From positions 26,863,318-26,927,317 of the forward strand of contig CM074188.1 of NCBI GenBank assembly GCA_037179385.1: a stretch of 64,000 nt of DNA, given 5' to 3'. Below, in pieces: positions 1 to 10,893 of the stretch (the first letter of the stretch is position 1; each line of letters opens with the position of its first letter). The notes under the pieces were generated by a model. The model had not been told where the DNA came from and did no database searches. It worked only from the letters and a program-made list of their open reading frames with translations. This stretch comes from Holothuria scabra. Its lineage: Eukaryota > Echinodermata > Holothuroidea > Aspidochirotida > Holothuriidae. The translations under genes and the position numbers were made by a program.

Positions 1-774
1 TGTTCATAATAAAGGTATATGAGCATCATGGTGCTGATTGCTTGGGACTTTTGTGCATAGGCGATAGTGCCATGGCCATAGTTGCATGCATTTTCCAATT
101 ACTGAAACAGGTCACCAATCTTCCAAGGAAATATGTGGTAGGCTGTATGGTAGAGGTAGATAAATGAATTTCTAGAACTCCATGATTAATTGCTGCTCAA
201 TGCCTAATTTCCTCCGATTAAAAGGAACATAACTAAATTATCTCCAACATTTTGAAATAGAAGAAAAAAAGAACATGTTCCTTTGTTTGTTATGGCGCTT
301 TTTCAGACAGAGCAATGCAGTTTAAAATAAGCTACAACCAGGTTATTCATTTGTTGATATGCCCAGAACTGCAGTTATCTCAGCTTCTTATCCAAAAGAA
401 ACAATATCAAGAATCAAAATATGCCATGACACGCACTAGTGCATGGATATCTAGTACTGAACAGTCCTATTTTCCTCATATTATCCATGAGTGTCCACCA
501 TGCAAGGAACAAGTAATATTCTGACCATTATAATCACTGCTAGTTAGCACTATTTGCTGCTAAAGCCATGCAGCCTATTACTGCACTGAAGCAATACACT
601 GTACTGCTATACTACAACGTATAGTCAAGTCCATAGCTTTACACAGCACAGAACACGTACAAAGGACAGATTTGAAAAGTTCTTTGTTGTGACTCAGTAG
701 GCTTTACTGACCAATGACAATGGACTTCCTTTCATGTGCCAATGAATGCAATGGTCAGTGTTAGGAATAGACTC
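1..774. other. Upstream intron or flank, nothing recognised
   Basis: AT-rich DNA without a supported exon, RNA gene or mobile element. The short reading frames here lack homology signals, splice context or compositional bias. Confidence 0.5.
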
Positions 775-777
775 CCC

Positions 778-895
778 AATTCCTACGTAGGAAAGTTGAA
801 ATTCCTGTAGGAATCTTAAAATTCCTACTGGAAATGGCTTACTTCCTATAGGAAATGTGCTTTTCCTACAGGATTCCTACAATGTACTGGAAATT
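778..895. repeat. Cluster of near-palindromes TTCCTA..AGGAA, about 20-bp period
   Basis: Five successive inverted motifs begin at about 780 (TTCCTACGTAGGAA), 802 (TTCCTGTAGGAA), 822 (TTCCTACTGGAA), 843 (TTCCTATAGGAA) and 862 (TTCCTACAGGA), with a half copy at 874. Start-to-start distances are 19 to 22 bp. The function is unknown; a degenerate minisatellite is the simplest reading. Confidence 0.6.
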
Positions 896-1084
896 TTTGT
901 AAGGGATGTTCATAGTGTATTCAACACAATAATACATTACAAACTCATCTGCTTAGAGATCCAATTAAACTCTGGTTTTGTAGTCATAAACTCGGTATCT
1001 CTAATACCAGAGGGTAGTTAAAGGCTTCCTGTTCATAATCTAAAGAAAAGGTTAACTCTACAATCACTGGACATTCAGTAGCTT

Positions 1085-1545
1085 TTCTGCTGTCACAGTG
1101 TTAACGGTAATCAACTGGAAAAAGTTCCTCACAGGCCAGGGGTTAAGGGCTTCTCCGCATTCTTACTTATGTGTATAAATGTCTTCACCATCTTGCTCCG
1201 ATTTATCTGGAAAACCTCATACGACTTTACAATTAAGCCTGGTAGTGCTCTGAGATCTGCAAATTGCAATTATACTTTAGTGAAGCAGGTATCTTGGAGG
1301 AAATTTGGTGGACAATCTTTCTCTGTTGCTGGTCCATGTCTCTGGAATGATATTCCAGCTCATGTAAGGGATTCTCCCTCTCTGCTGATTTTCCAAAGAT
1401 TACTTACAACCAGGCTTATCTTTTTACTAGCTATTTCTTCTAGTTTGTTACTGTTAAGCGCTTAAATTTGATGCCCTTGATTTAGTGCTATAAGCACCGG
1501 TCATTATTATTATTATTATTATCATCATCATCATCATCATCATCA
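1085..1545 (+). pseudogene. 5'-truncated LINE (CR1/L2-like) 3' end
   Basis: Two offset frames carry the conserved end of a CR1/L2-type reverse transcriptase ORF. One reads VYKCLHHLAPIYLENLIRLY and then a stop. The other reads G-x-Q-S-F-S-V-A-G-P-C-L-W-N-D-I-P-x-x-V-R, the usual 'SFSVAGPxLWNxLP' motif. The frames are broken by indels and the 5' limit is vague. The element ends with an AGTGCTATAAGCACC hairpin and runs into an (ATT)n tract, the normal tail of these elements. Confidence 0.75.
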
Positions 1546-1738
1546 TCCATCGCCATCGCGATCGGTGGCGGTGGCGGTGATTATTATTATTATTGTTGTT
1601 GTTGTTGTTGTTACTACTATTACTATTACTACTACTATTACTATTACTATTACTACTATTACTACTACTATTGCTACCACTATTGCTACCACTATTACTA
1701 CCACTATTACGACGACGATTATTATTATTATTATTAGT
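1503..1738. repeat. Compound trinucleotide microsatellite
   Basis: ATT, ATC, GGT, GTT, ACT and ACC triplets in succession, probably expanded from the LINE tail just upstream. It produces spurious poly-Asn/Ser and poly-Thr/Ile frames that are not genes. Confidence 0.9.
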
Positions 1739-1832
1739 GATCATAGTGGTTTCTTGCAACAAATAAGTGAACAGATAAAGGGGATTTTATTAAACCCGAC
1801 CTCCCCTTTGCGAGGTCTGGTCAGAGTGTCCT

Positions 1833-2321
1833 TATTGATTCCTTGCCATAGGCAGGCAAGGAATCTATGCGATGGTGATGTGGTGTGTGTGTGTGTTTAT
1901 GTTTGTGACACTTGCTTGTAAACACGATATCTTAAGATAGGAATGTCCGACACTTTTCATATTTGGTATATAGATTTGTCATGATGAGAGGAAGAACTCT
2001 ATTGTTTTTGGTGGATGTCAAAGGTCATTTGAGGTCACCAGCTGTAAAAATGCGAAAACACCAAAAATGGCTTGCAAACACGATATCTTCAGATATGCGT
2101 GACCAACACTTCTCATCCTTGGTATGTAGGTCTGTCATGTTGAGAGGAAGAAGCGTATTGTTTTTGGTAGAAGTCGAAGGTCATTTGAGGTCACCAGCGG
2201 TAAAATTGCAAAAATTCTGTGCCTAAAATGTAAAGAAAAATCTATCAAACACTGTCAATTTGAAAGAAGGTAAGGTATTTGATGGCAAGGAATCACTAAG
2301 CCTTTTGGCTTTCTGGTTTTT
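1833..2321 (+). mobile_element. Helentron-like element, subfamily 1, short complete copy
   Basis: It begins with a hairpin whose arms are GATTCCTTGCC (1837) and GGCAAGGAATC (1855), followed by TATGCGATGGTGATG and a (TG)n block. Then come a cttgtaaacacgatatct segment and two diverged minisatellite units with tcaaaggtcatttgaggtca. The 3' end repeats GGCAAGGAATC (2284), then the stem-loop AAGCCTTTTGGCTT and TCTGGTTTTT. This matches the plan of Helentron-associated interspersed elements (subterminal inverted repeats, central minisatellite, 3' stem-loop). No protein is encoded. Confidence 0.72.
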
Positions 2322-3049
2322 AAGCAAGTGAAGTCATAATGTAAAATTTGTTAATATTATTGTCCTCATACTGCACAAAATGCACAGATCACCACTCAGT
2401 ACCAGGTTAGGTAACAATTTACTTCAAATGCTTTGCACCAAGGATACACCCAAGTCTGAAAATGCCTAAGGCTTCCAGGTGCTTTTTATGTATTCTAAAG
2501 ATATGATCACTACTGTAGCAGGATTGTGTAGGAGAATCAGTTTTAACTAAGAGGCTATGTAGTCACTGTCAGGAAAGCACCTCAATTAACCCCTACAGAC
2601 ATGGAAGTGCTCCATGTCTGATTAGGATTCCATAAACAAACTAGGATAAGTTTGTGATTTCACAAAAAGTGAGCACTTGTTGTAATTTATGTAAGTACTT
2701 TAAAGGGGGTACAACATGGAGTTGATAGCAATGACCTTTCTAAACACATGACAGGTATCCCCATTACCTACTCTTACCTGATCTGCCAATGGCAACTCGG
2801 TTAAGAAAGATCAGCCACCTTATTCATTTGTTGGAAGGCTCCCTATTGGCCCAGCACAGCTTTTCAGCGTGTCATGGTGACTTATAACAGTTCAAGGTCT
2901 CTGTAGTCAAGATAAGATTCATGTCTGTCCAGAAGTGAGCTGCACGGAGTTTAGAGAATCAGTTGTGGCTGGAGTTTCTGGAAATTCGCAAATGGGCATT
3001 TCCTCTAATGAATCTGGAACAAGTTTGCCTTAGAGTTGTAACTGACTTG
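2322..3049. other. Unassigned flank
   Basis: No exon or repeat structure recognised; ordinary AT-rich DNA. Confidence 0.4.
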
Positions 3050-3341
3050 ACTTCTTGATCAAGTGGTTAGAGTATAAGACTTGCAGTTGGGAAGTTGGGA
3101 GTTAGATGGGAAGTTGGGAGTTTGATGGGAAGTTGGGAGTTAGATGGGAAGTTGGGAGTTTGCTGTAGGGTCATACCGAAGACTTAAAAAAACAGAATTC
3201 AGACAACTTACTGCCATTGTGCTTGGTGCTCAGCGTAAGCAATGGAGTAGGTAAAACAAGCCAGTGAACCACAACTGGGGAAAAAGGCTGTGGCCGCCTC
3301 GACTTGAACCAATTGGTTGGAAACTGGGCGGTAAAACTCCT

Positions 3342-3393
<52 letters not shown>

Positions 3394-3400
3394 TTAACTG
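3050..3400 (+). mobile_element. tRNA-derived SINE with internal minisatellite and (AACT)n tail
   Basis: It starts with a degraded tRNA-like head (tcaagtggttagagta), then four copies of a roughly 18-bp gaagttgggagttagatgg unit. The conserved SINE body follows: gtcataccgaagactt, ttgtgcttggtgctcag, acaagccagtgaaccacaac. It ends in about fourteen AACT/TAAC repeats (about 3340-3397). The body matches copies at 5068 (minus), 6950 (minus), 9993, 26347 and 60265. Confidence 0.75.
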
Positions 3401-5067
3401 TCACTGTTATTGCCATCTGAACCTAACCTAACCAAGAGTTGTAAATACGGTTGATGACTGCACTTTTGGTGACATTTATTCAGACAAAATAGCTGCACTT
3501 TGGCTGATCAATGATGAATTGCACATTCGGTTCAATTTTGATTTCTACAACAGTTGTTTGGTCTGTAGTTTCATTTAATAAGTTTGATAGGACTAGTCCA
3601 TTACCTCCTCTAACCCTACCTGCCTATGGGAAGTTGGGGAAGAAGAATCAGTCTACCTTACTGATTTGTTTGCTTTATGGTTTCCACCTGACAACTGTTG
3701 GGAGAAACTATCCTATTCAGGCCAAGCAGAGCTGTTCAGTGTGTCATGCATGAGTAACTTTTGAAGGGCCAACCCTCTCACCCCAAACTACAATTTTTGT
3801 AGTAGTCCACATGACTGTCTTAACAGGCCCATTTCTTTAACTCACAGCTAGGTTAAAAAACGCATATGTTCCAAAGCTTATATTACACAGCATGTATAGC
3901 AGATACACCAGATTTCACACACTGCAAAACTTTACGCACCAGTGAAAATTTTTCACTATCACTGTAGCTAAGCACTATCCTAAGCTGCAGAACGATCTAC
4001 AAACCAAATGCATTCTTTTTTTCACAATAAAGCCAAAATGGGTCGGTACATTTTTATCTTTACCCAAATTAGTTGTATTTAATCCTCATTGTAGCCAACC
4101 GTTGATTCTTGAAATAAGTTCAGTGGAAATCACATTCTTTGCTCCATTTATCTTGGCAGTTGTTAGCAGGAGCGTTCAGTTTACTCAGCAGTCGATTACG
4201 GGAATCTTTAAAATATGGCATGTCATAATATATTTTGAGCCATCCCTTTGGTTGCTTGCGATCTACACCTCGTGCGTGAAATTTGGCAGTTTTACAACTA
4301 ACAACAACAGGCTGTTCCAGTTAACTTGATATCAGGAATATAAAGCAAAGTTTTGAAGATATCTGCTTGAAATTTCAACAGATTTAAGTTAGTACATTAC
4401 AGATTCAGCATACCTATATTTAAGGGACATTTCAGTTCTAGAATATATCTTATTTTTAAATTTGCATGTGCGAAATGCCACCCTTCCATGCTACTGTAAA
4501 CACACTGGGGTCTTTTCTTAAGGTGTTGTAAAGCGCAATAGAACATTTTATGGTAGTGCGCTAGAAGTTTATGTAATAATAATAATAATGATAATGATAG
4601 TGATGATAGTGATGATGATAATAATAATAGACAGTCTTGTTTACTCACCATGAAGCAATAAACTGAGATTGTGTCTGAATGAGGATGAATTTTATACAGT
4701 AGTGGGAGGGGCATCTTTCAAGCATGCTAATTTGTTTTTATTGTCAGGTGATCAGGTAAAGTTTCTTTCAATGAATTGGAAAGCATGAGCAGGGCTTGTG
4801 GTCTCTTTTTCCTACACAGCAGATGCTAGTCAGCCATGCCCATGTTGATCTATCAAAAGGTTACATGTAGTTTATAATTGACTGGAAGAAGTTGAAAGCT
4901 TCAGAATGTAAATGAGTTGTTCACGTTATGTTCCCTATTATAAAGCTCCCATATATGCAGTGGCTTGGAGCATGCAATGGAATTGAAACCTAATTTGCAT
5001 GTAATTGTATTGTTGCATAGTCATGGACACCATTGTGCAGCTAAATTGAAGGGTTAGTTACTTAGAT
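3401..5067. other. Unassigned flank with weak repeat remnants
   Basis: An (ATA/ATG)n microsatellite lies at about 4574-4630. The pieces at 3760-3800 (cctctcaccccaaactac) and 4640-4715 (tgaatgaggatgaattttata) recur near 13620, 13820, 44750 and 58100-58260, so they belong to a dispersed family whose limits I cannot fix. No exon seen. Confidence 0.4.
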
Positions 5068-5287
5068 GGAGTTTTACAGCTCAGTTTCCAACCTATTGGT
5101 TCAAGTCGAGCCAGCCACGGCCTTTTTCCAGTTGTGGCCCACTGGCTTGTTTTCCACTCTCCATTGCTTATGTGGAACATCACACACAACGGCAGTAGGC
5201 TCCATTTTTAGTCTTTGGTATGACTCGACCTGGGAATCGCACCCAGGCCTACTGCATGAGAGGGGATGCTCTTACCACTAGATCAAA
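5068..5287 (-). mobile_element. tRNA-derived SINE, minus strand
   Basis: Read on the minus strand it has a box-B-like GGTGCGATTCCC (tRNA GGTTCGANNCC), then gagtcataccaaagact and the conserved body with ccactgggccacaactgga. It ends near ccaataggttggaaactgag. Same family as the copies at 3050, 9993 and 26347. Confidence 0.75.
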
Positions 5288-5363
5288 CACATGGTCATTA
5301 AATTGAAGGGGAAGAATGATAGCAGTAAACATTTTTGCTATGTGGGATGAGATAAGAGGGTAC

Positions 5364-6551
5364 TTTAGTGCACCTCAAGTCAAAAAGTCAAAAATATATT
5401 AAACAGCATGAAAAATTAATTCTAACAGTCCAACTTCCATCTTCATAGGACATTCTTGAGCCGAGATATAAAATGTTGAAATTTATTCACTTAAAACAAA
5501 TTAATCCATTGCACAATAATTTGTGACTTTCTTGTTGTACAACTCACATTACCTGCTTTGTTTCCCTTTGAAATTATAAATGTTTTTATGACATTGAACA
5601 CTTCCTGTTTGCTTGCATAGCATGTTGCACAGAGAGGGCTTAAGGTGGGCATGACACGGTTCTACGATAGCAGTGAGCATGACCACTGACTACATTGGGA
5701 ATTATGCATTGCGCGGTGACTGCTTAGTATTCACAATAGCACCTTCACCAAACAGCTCATACAGTAAAGACGTGCTCGTAGTGGGGACGGACTTGTTGTG
5801 GACTGTCCATACATGTTTATAGCTGTTCTGTAAAGCGCCTGAAGCGCATCTTTCTTGAACAAAAACAGAACTGTTTTTACACGCGCATATGCAAGCAAAC
5901 ATATTGGCCAATGATTTGCTCCGAATGCCCACCATGGTCCGCGCCTTTCCCCCTGTATGTTGGACGAGTATTGTGATGCAATCGTTTCCATGAAGTTACT
6001 AAGATAAGATAACTTTACCGAGTGTAACATTAGTTCCTAATCTAGATGCGCGTTCTTAAATAGGGCGGGGTTTGTGCCGCCACTTGCATCATAAAAGTCA
6101 GGTTACCTGTTGCAGCATTTTTCGAAATTGAATTTTTAACTTTTTCCTACAAATATAATTTTTGCCGAATTGTACAGGTTTTTAATGGGGTGTGAGATGA
6201 TATTTGTATACTACTGTATGGAGTCTTGCAATGCACAAAAATTTTTGTGGCTGTGTCATGCCCACTTTAATTAATAACATCACCTCAAATGAGTAAGAGT
6301 GCTATCACACCTTGCTATACAAGGTGCAGTAACTTTCAGAAAAACAAAGAAATACAAAGATTGTAACTTGAGCAGTACAACAGTGACGTCACATAGTATT
6401 GTGCAATGTGCCATTTTAATTTGAGTGAATAAACTTCAACATCTCAGTTCAAGAATTAAGTCCTATGAAGATGTGATTTGGACTGTTAGAATTCATTTTT
6501 CATGTTGTTTAATGTATATTTTTGAATTTTTTGGTTTAAAGTGCACTTTAA
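5364..6551. mobile_element. MITE with long terminal inverted repeats (TTAA-type), interrupted
   Basis: The left end TTTAGTGCACCTCAAGTCAA and the right end (reverse complement TTTAAAGTGCACTTTAAACC) are followed inward by over 100 bp of matching inverted sequence, including aacagtccaa and cttcataggac. Removing the nested element at 5640-6270 leaves about 560 bp, the same size as the intact relative at 56667-57231. No transposase is encoded. Confidence 0.85.
5640..6270. mobile_element. Nested TTAA-flanked non-autonomous DNA transposon
   Basis: It is bounded by TTAA on each side, with inverted ends AAGGTGGGCATGACACGG and (reverse complement) AAAGTGGGCATGACACAG. It interrupts the MITE at 5364-6551 at a spot that is continuous in the relative at 56667. 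TTAA target choice is typical of piggyBac-like elements, but the superfamily is not proven. Frames inside it show no transposase. Confidence 0.82.
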
Positions 6552-6949
6552 ATCATTCCATAATGATACTATGATGGAATGGTCACATTTGAAGCTTCAT
6601 GACAATATGAAAGATGAGATGATTGGTTTTTCATTCAAGGGTAGTTCATTATTTTCTTGTCTGCACTGACTGTCAAAGTAAATCCAAATTCATGAATAAA
6701 ATTTTAGACTTTAGAGTAATTTATTGGAATATTCCATTCAGAAGTCTTAGTCTTTTTCCCTCATATGGAGGTCTCTATTAAAAAATAACTGTGGTAAAGT
6801 CAATATCTTTTTTATATATGTGAAGCTACATTGTCTTCAATTTCTATTCGACTTCCAAACATCTCATTATTCCACTTTTGTTATTGTGAATTTTCATTTA
6901 TGCTAGAATATTTTGCTCTAATTTAGAACCACTGCCCACAATTCAAAAT

Positions 6950-7165
6950 GGGCCATTTGTAAAACATGGACATAGCCAAACAGAGCTAAACAGAGCCAAA
7001 GCCTATTTTCAGTTGTGTTCCTTACTCTATAGCGTCATACATAACGGCAGAAAATTTAATTTTAAGAGTCTGTGGTATGACCAGGCCCAGACTGGAAATC
7101 GATCCTCTGATCTTTTGAGTGCCAGTCGGACACTCTACCAACTAGACTACACACCCTGTCCTAAA
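6950..7165 (-). mobile_element. tRNA-derived SINE, minus strand, with GGCTCTG tail
   Basis: The minus strand gives gtagagtgtccgactgg, a box-B-like GGATCGATTTCC, ggtcataccacagactctt and the SINE body. It then ends with ctttggctctgtttagctct and tccatgttttacaaatgg. The same tail follows the SINE at 9993, so it is part of the element. Confidence 0.72.
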
Positions 7166-7384
7166 AGCATATAGAGAGATGGCCCATGTTTATAAACAAG
7201 AATAAACAGTATTAAAACAGTATTACATGTATAACCCTCTTCATGTCATAGAATGTCGTCCTTAGGATTGGCAAGGCAGGATATATCCCCATCCCTCGAT
7301 AATCGCCGATGTTGTACTAAAATGTGCAGCACGAGTTAAACTCATGAAAAACAGAAATCGTTTATCCAACATGGCAACAACTAG

Positions 7385-7485
7385 AGAGGTGGTAAAATTT
7401 GGCTCTGTCCATGGTTTACAAACTCCAGGAGGATCATTATTTACAAAACATGGACAGAGACAAACAGAGCCAAATCTAAACCTCC
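7385..7485. repeat. Inverted pair of the SINE-tail motif
   Basis: tttggctctgtccatggttt (7398) and aaaacatggacagagacaaa (7446) are inverted copies of the GGCTCTGTCCATG motif that ends the SINEs at 6950 and 9993. No complete element surrounds them. Confidence 0.5.
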
Positions 7486-7715
7486 CACTAAAAAGCTTTA
7501 GTAGTGGCAATCACATAGTTTGCTTCACCATCAAGCAGGGATGGTGATCCTGGAAGATGAGGTTTCATCTCTCATTCCTTGAAATTCATCTCCCTTCATC
7601 AAGACAGGAGTGATGACTGATTTAATACTTCTAATACCTTTCTTATCACAACCTAACAGAGCAGTACTTCAAAGTATCTGCAGTCTTTAATTCCACCACA
7701 CAGCACAAAGATGCT

Positions 7716-7911
7716 ACAATCCCCGACAAAAGTAAATGAAACAAATCACCTTCCCCGATCCCTCTTTCAATGTTGGCTACAACCTTTCAACTATCAGCTA
7801 GGACACAACATTGAAAGGGGGAAGGGGGTGGATTCAAGGAAAGTTTGAGAGTGTGAGTGCATTTCGTTACCATACCAACGATTTTGTTTCATTTGTTTTG
7901 TCGGGGATTGT
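7716..7911. mobile_element. MITE family A, copy 1
   Basis: 196 bp with terminal inverted repeats ACAATCCCCGACAAAA and TTTTGTCGGGGATTGT, extending to about 30 bp with mismatches. Almost identical to the copy at 9518-9711, which implies recent activity. Older relatives with CAATCCTC ends lie at 58812 and 60088. Confidence 0.85.
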
Positions 7912-9517
7912 CTGAACGCCTGTACAAATTTCGGGAAAGACACACGCGTGAACGTGAATATCGGCATGAAAGCATAAAGCGGGCAAATGGAAACTTCGTT
8001 TGAAGAGTGTGTGTGTGTGTTTGGGGGGGGGGGGATGGAAAATGTTACAGAATTGATCTTCAACAGGTGTCAAAGGAGATGAACAATTACGGGAAAGGTA
8101 CAACTGAGTATCATAAATGCTAAAATGCATATTTAAGTTCCTCGTCCTAGCGCAGGCCTTAGAGGGAGTTGAATACACAGTTGTTCTGTATCTGGTTTTC
8201 TTTTTTATGTTGGCCAATCTATAATGTTTTGCGTTAATGAGCCGTATTCGAGACACGTTTGTTTACAGAAAAACCACATAAAATTTTACCTTAAAGATGC
8301 ATAATGATATAGGTACAATATAGTTGCAAGTTATTGAGGTAAATTTAGTAACGTGAATGATATTAATGTTTTGGCAAATGCTTGCACCTCGAATTGTCTT
8401 TAGCCCTGATCAAATGACTTGGGACACCTCATAAGTTGGTAGGTTTTTGTTTTTTGTTTTTATTTTGCTTTTGTTTTTTGCGTGCTCTTTATTTGAGACA
8501 CCTTTGTTCTTTCGGAATTCCATGCATACATTGCTTTTCCTTTACCTTTTTGTTCACTGTACAAACAGCATTGCTTTCAATGGAGGGTTTTACTTTACCG
8601 TCAGGTATAGAAAATAGCTCAGATGACTTCAGATCTTTTCCAATCATTTAAGTTTACCTTTACCACTTGCCCTTATTCAAATATGTCTTTCATATTTGAT
8701 GAAATGACACCGCAAGCATGTTCTTCTTGTAAAGAGGAGTTATTGTGTAAATTCAGTAGTCTTAATTTTGTAAGACTCCTGAGAAAAAAACGAGGGAAAA
8801 TGGTAAATATAAAAGTCCAGTAACCAGCAGGTCGTGTATAGAGATGCCAATCTAAGCGAGCTTAAATCCGTTTCAAAAAATGTACTTAACGTGAAATAAC
8901 TGGCTTTCTCGAACGAGTAACTTTCACTCTTAAAATGTGTCATGCATATGATTCGGCCAAAAATGTCGAGACGAAAAAGAATACACCACCCGCTACTCTG
9001 CCCGGCAAATGAACATCATAACATTTTGTACTTTACTCCAAGAACCTGAGAAATTTGTTTACAACGCATCGACTGGCAGCTCCGTCTTCACAACTCTCGT
9101 ATTAACCTGTCCCGCCCTCATTTTGTAGCAAGTCAATCATACCAAATGAACACCCCTCTCCTTACTGCAGCCTCATTCCCCATCCCTTGTGGTGCCTCCA
9201 GCCCAAATACAAATTAAACGTTTCAGACATGTACCTTCAGCATAAATAAGTTTTCTTTAATATTCTTCTTGTCATAGTTTCAATAATTTTATTGTTGTGG
9301 TTGTGGCCCTTAATATTTAAATCACACGTGACAGAAAGAGATGAAACCCCTTCCCCCACAAAAATATTTTTAGAGCCTTTCTTTGGCACCTACAATGTAA
9401 AATTGACACTCCGCAATTATTAATCGTGCGCCTCCCCTTTCTCCATTTTTTGCAGCAAGTACAATTAAACTTTACTGTTTTCCCATATACTCTCTATGAT
9501 AGCCATATGTACCAGAG
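7912..9517. other. Unassigned flank between MITE copies
   Basis: There is a short (GT)n(G)n tract at about 8008-8033. The rest is AT-rich with no exon signal; T-rich frames near 8436 are low-complexity. Confidence 0.4.
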
Positions 9518-9711
9518 ACAATCCCCGACAAAAGTAAATGAAACAAATCACCTTCCCCGATCCCCCTTTCAGTGTTGGCTACAACCTTTCAACTATCAGC
9601 TAGGACACAACATTGAAAGGAGGAAGGGGGTGGATTCAAGGAAAGTTTGAGAGTGTGAGTGCATTTCATTACCGTACCAACGATTTTGTTTCATTTGTTT
9701 TGTCGGGGATT
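9518..9711. mobile_element. MITE family A, copy 2
   Basis: Same 190-bp body as 7716-7911 in the same orientation, with only a handful of substitutions. The 3' terminus reads GTCGGGGATTTT, so the shared inverted repeat probably begins at AATCCCCGAC. Confidence 0.85.
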
Positions 9712-9992
9712 TTACCTGTCTAGATACAAGACAGAATATCCATTAAGAATGCATAAAAATTAAAAATTTGAAACAGGGACTGCATAGGTAGTATCAGATA
9801 ATGCCACCGCCTACCTATTTTAATTGTACGTAGCCTACAGTTCATTTGAGACTGTCTCTCAATACCCTGTGTGTGTTTTTGTTCGTTGAGAGGTCTAATT
9901 TGTTCATCATGTATTTGCACACTAACCAAGTAGTGCATTTGTAACAAAAATTTTTATTCTTGTTTATATAGCTCACCTCTCTATGTCTATAG

Positions 9993-10300
9993 GACCAGGC
10001 GTGTGGCCCAGTTGGTAGAGCATCCGACCCTTAGTCGAAAGCTCCAAGGTTCGATCCCAAGCCTGGGCCGGGTCATACCAAAGACTGCAAAAATGAAACT
10101 TTCTCCTGTTGTATTTGATGCTCAGCATGTAGTAAGGATAACCCAGTGCCCCACAACTGGAAAAACGTGTTGAACCCTGAGATGAAACCTGAAGGTTTTA
10201 AGTTGAGTTATATCCAATGAAGTAACTCTATAACTGATACTAAACTTTGGCTCTGTTTGGCTCTGTCCATGTTTTGCAAATGGCCGTGATGGCCATGGTT
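9993..10300 (+). mobile_element. tRNA-derived SINE, best-preserved copy
   Basis: The head keeps RNA polymerase III promoter boxes: A box TGGCCCAGTTGG (10004) and B box GGTTCGATCCC (10048), at tRNA-like spacing. The region between reads gagcatccgacccttagtcg, closest to a tRNA-Lys-type anticodon arm (inference). The body has gggtcataccaaagactgc and gccccacaactggaaaaa. The 3' tail reads tttggctctgtttggctctg then tccatgttttgcaaatgg. It is not a functional tRNA because the acceptor stem does not close. Confidence 0.85.
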
Positions 10301-10479
10301 ATAGGTTAAAATTTTGGTGAGAATGAGCTAAATTTATTTGGTTTCCAAAAGCCATTTAGGTTTGAATCCAGAACATGTGACCCCAAATTATGGTCAAAGC
10401 TGAGGCTTCCTCGAGGTTGAATTCAGGTTGAGATGAGGTCAAAGTTAAGTATATGAAGACCTTTACAGTATCACTCAGT
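10301..10479. other. Unassigned flank
   Basis: No recognised feature. Confidence 0.3.
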
Positions 10480-10487
10480 CACAGTTT

Positions 10488-10893
10488 ACAGTCACACTGC
10501 AGCCAATTTGGATCTGATTCCGATCCAATTTTTGTGTGTTTTTGTGAAAATCTTCTCCATCACTGGTCAGAAAGAGCCACAAATTTGTCAACCAGTGTAA
10601 ATACATGAAATACATCTAATGTTCAGGAAAATAAAATGCTTAGTGACTTTTACATAACGTCACACTAAAGTACGTTTTTTTTATCAGACAGCGTAGTCTG
10701 ATAATTTCTGTCTGTTGATGTGACGTCATGAAATAAGCAGCATAAATTAAATTTTCATAGTCTTTTGGTAAAAGTCATATATTTACACAGCTTGTATTTC
10801 CTACCAGATATTGAGAAGATTTTAACAAAAACTCGATCAAATTGGATCAAAATCCGATCACAATTTGTTTAAGGGTAACCGCAGTTTCACTTG
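10488..10893. mobile_element. Fold-back/MITE with about 80-bp inverted ends
   Basis: Left arm gccaatttggatctgattcc, then gtgaaaatcttctcc. Right arm, as reverse complement, has gatcggattttgatccaatt and gttaaaatcttctc. The centre carries TGACGTCA (about 10720) and aacgtcac (about 10658), arranged as inverted CRE-like sites. No ORF. Confidence 0.75.

Noticed and set aside
1454..1762. Poly-Asn/Ser frame on the minus strand and poly-Thr/Ile frame on the plus strand
   Set aside because: Both are translations of a trinucleotide microsatellite at a LINE tail.
5702..6030. Minus-strand frames of 77-99 codons
   Set aside because: They lie within a non-autonomous TTAA transposon and show no transposase motif.
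9993..10070. Functional tRNA gene
   Set aside because: A and B boxes are present, but the acceptor stem does not pair, and a SINE body follows that recurs in other copies.
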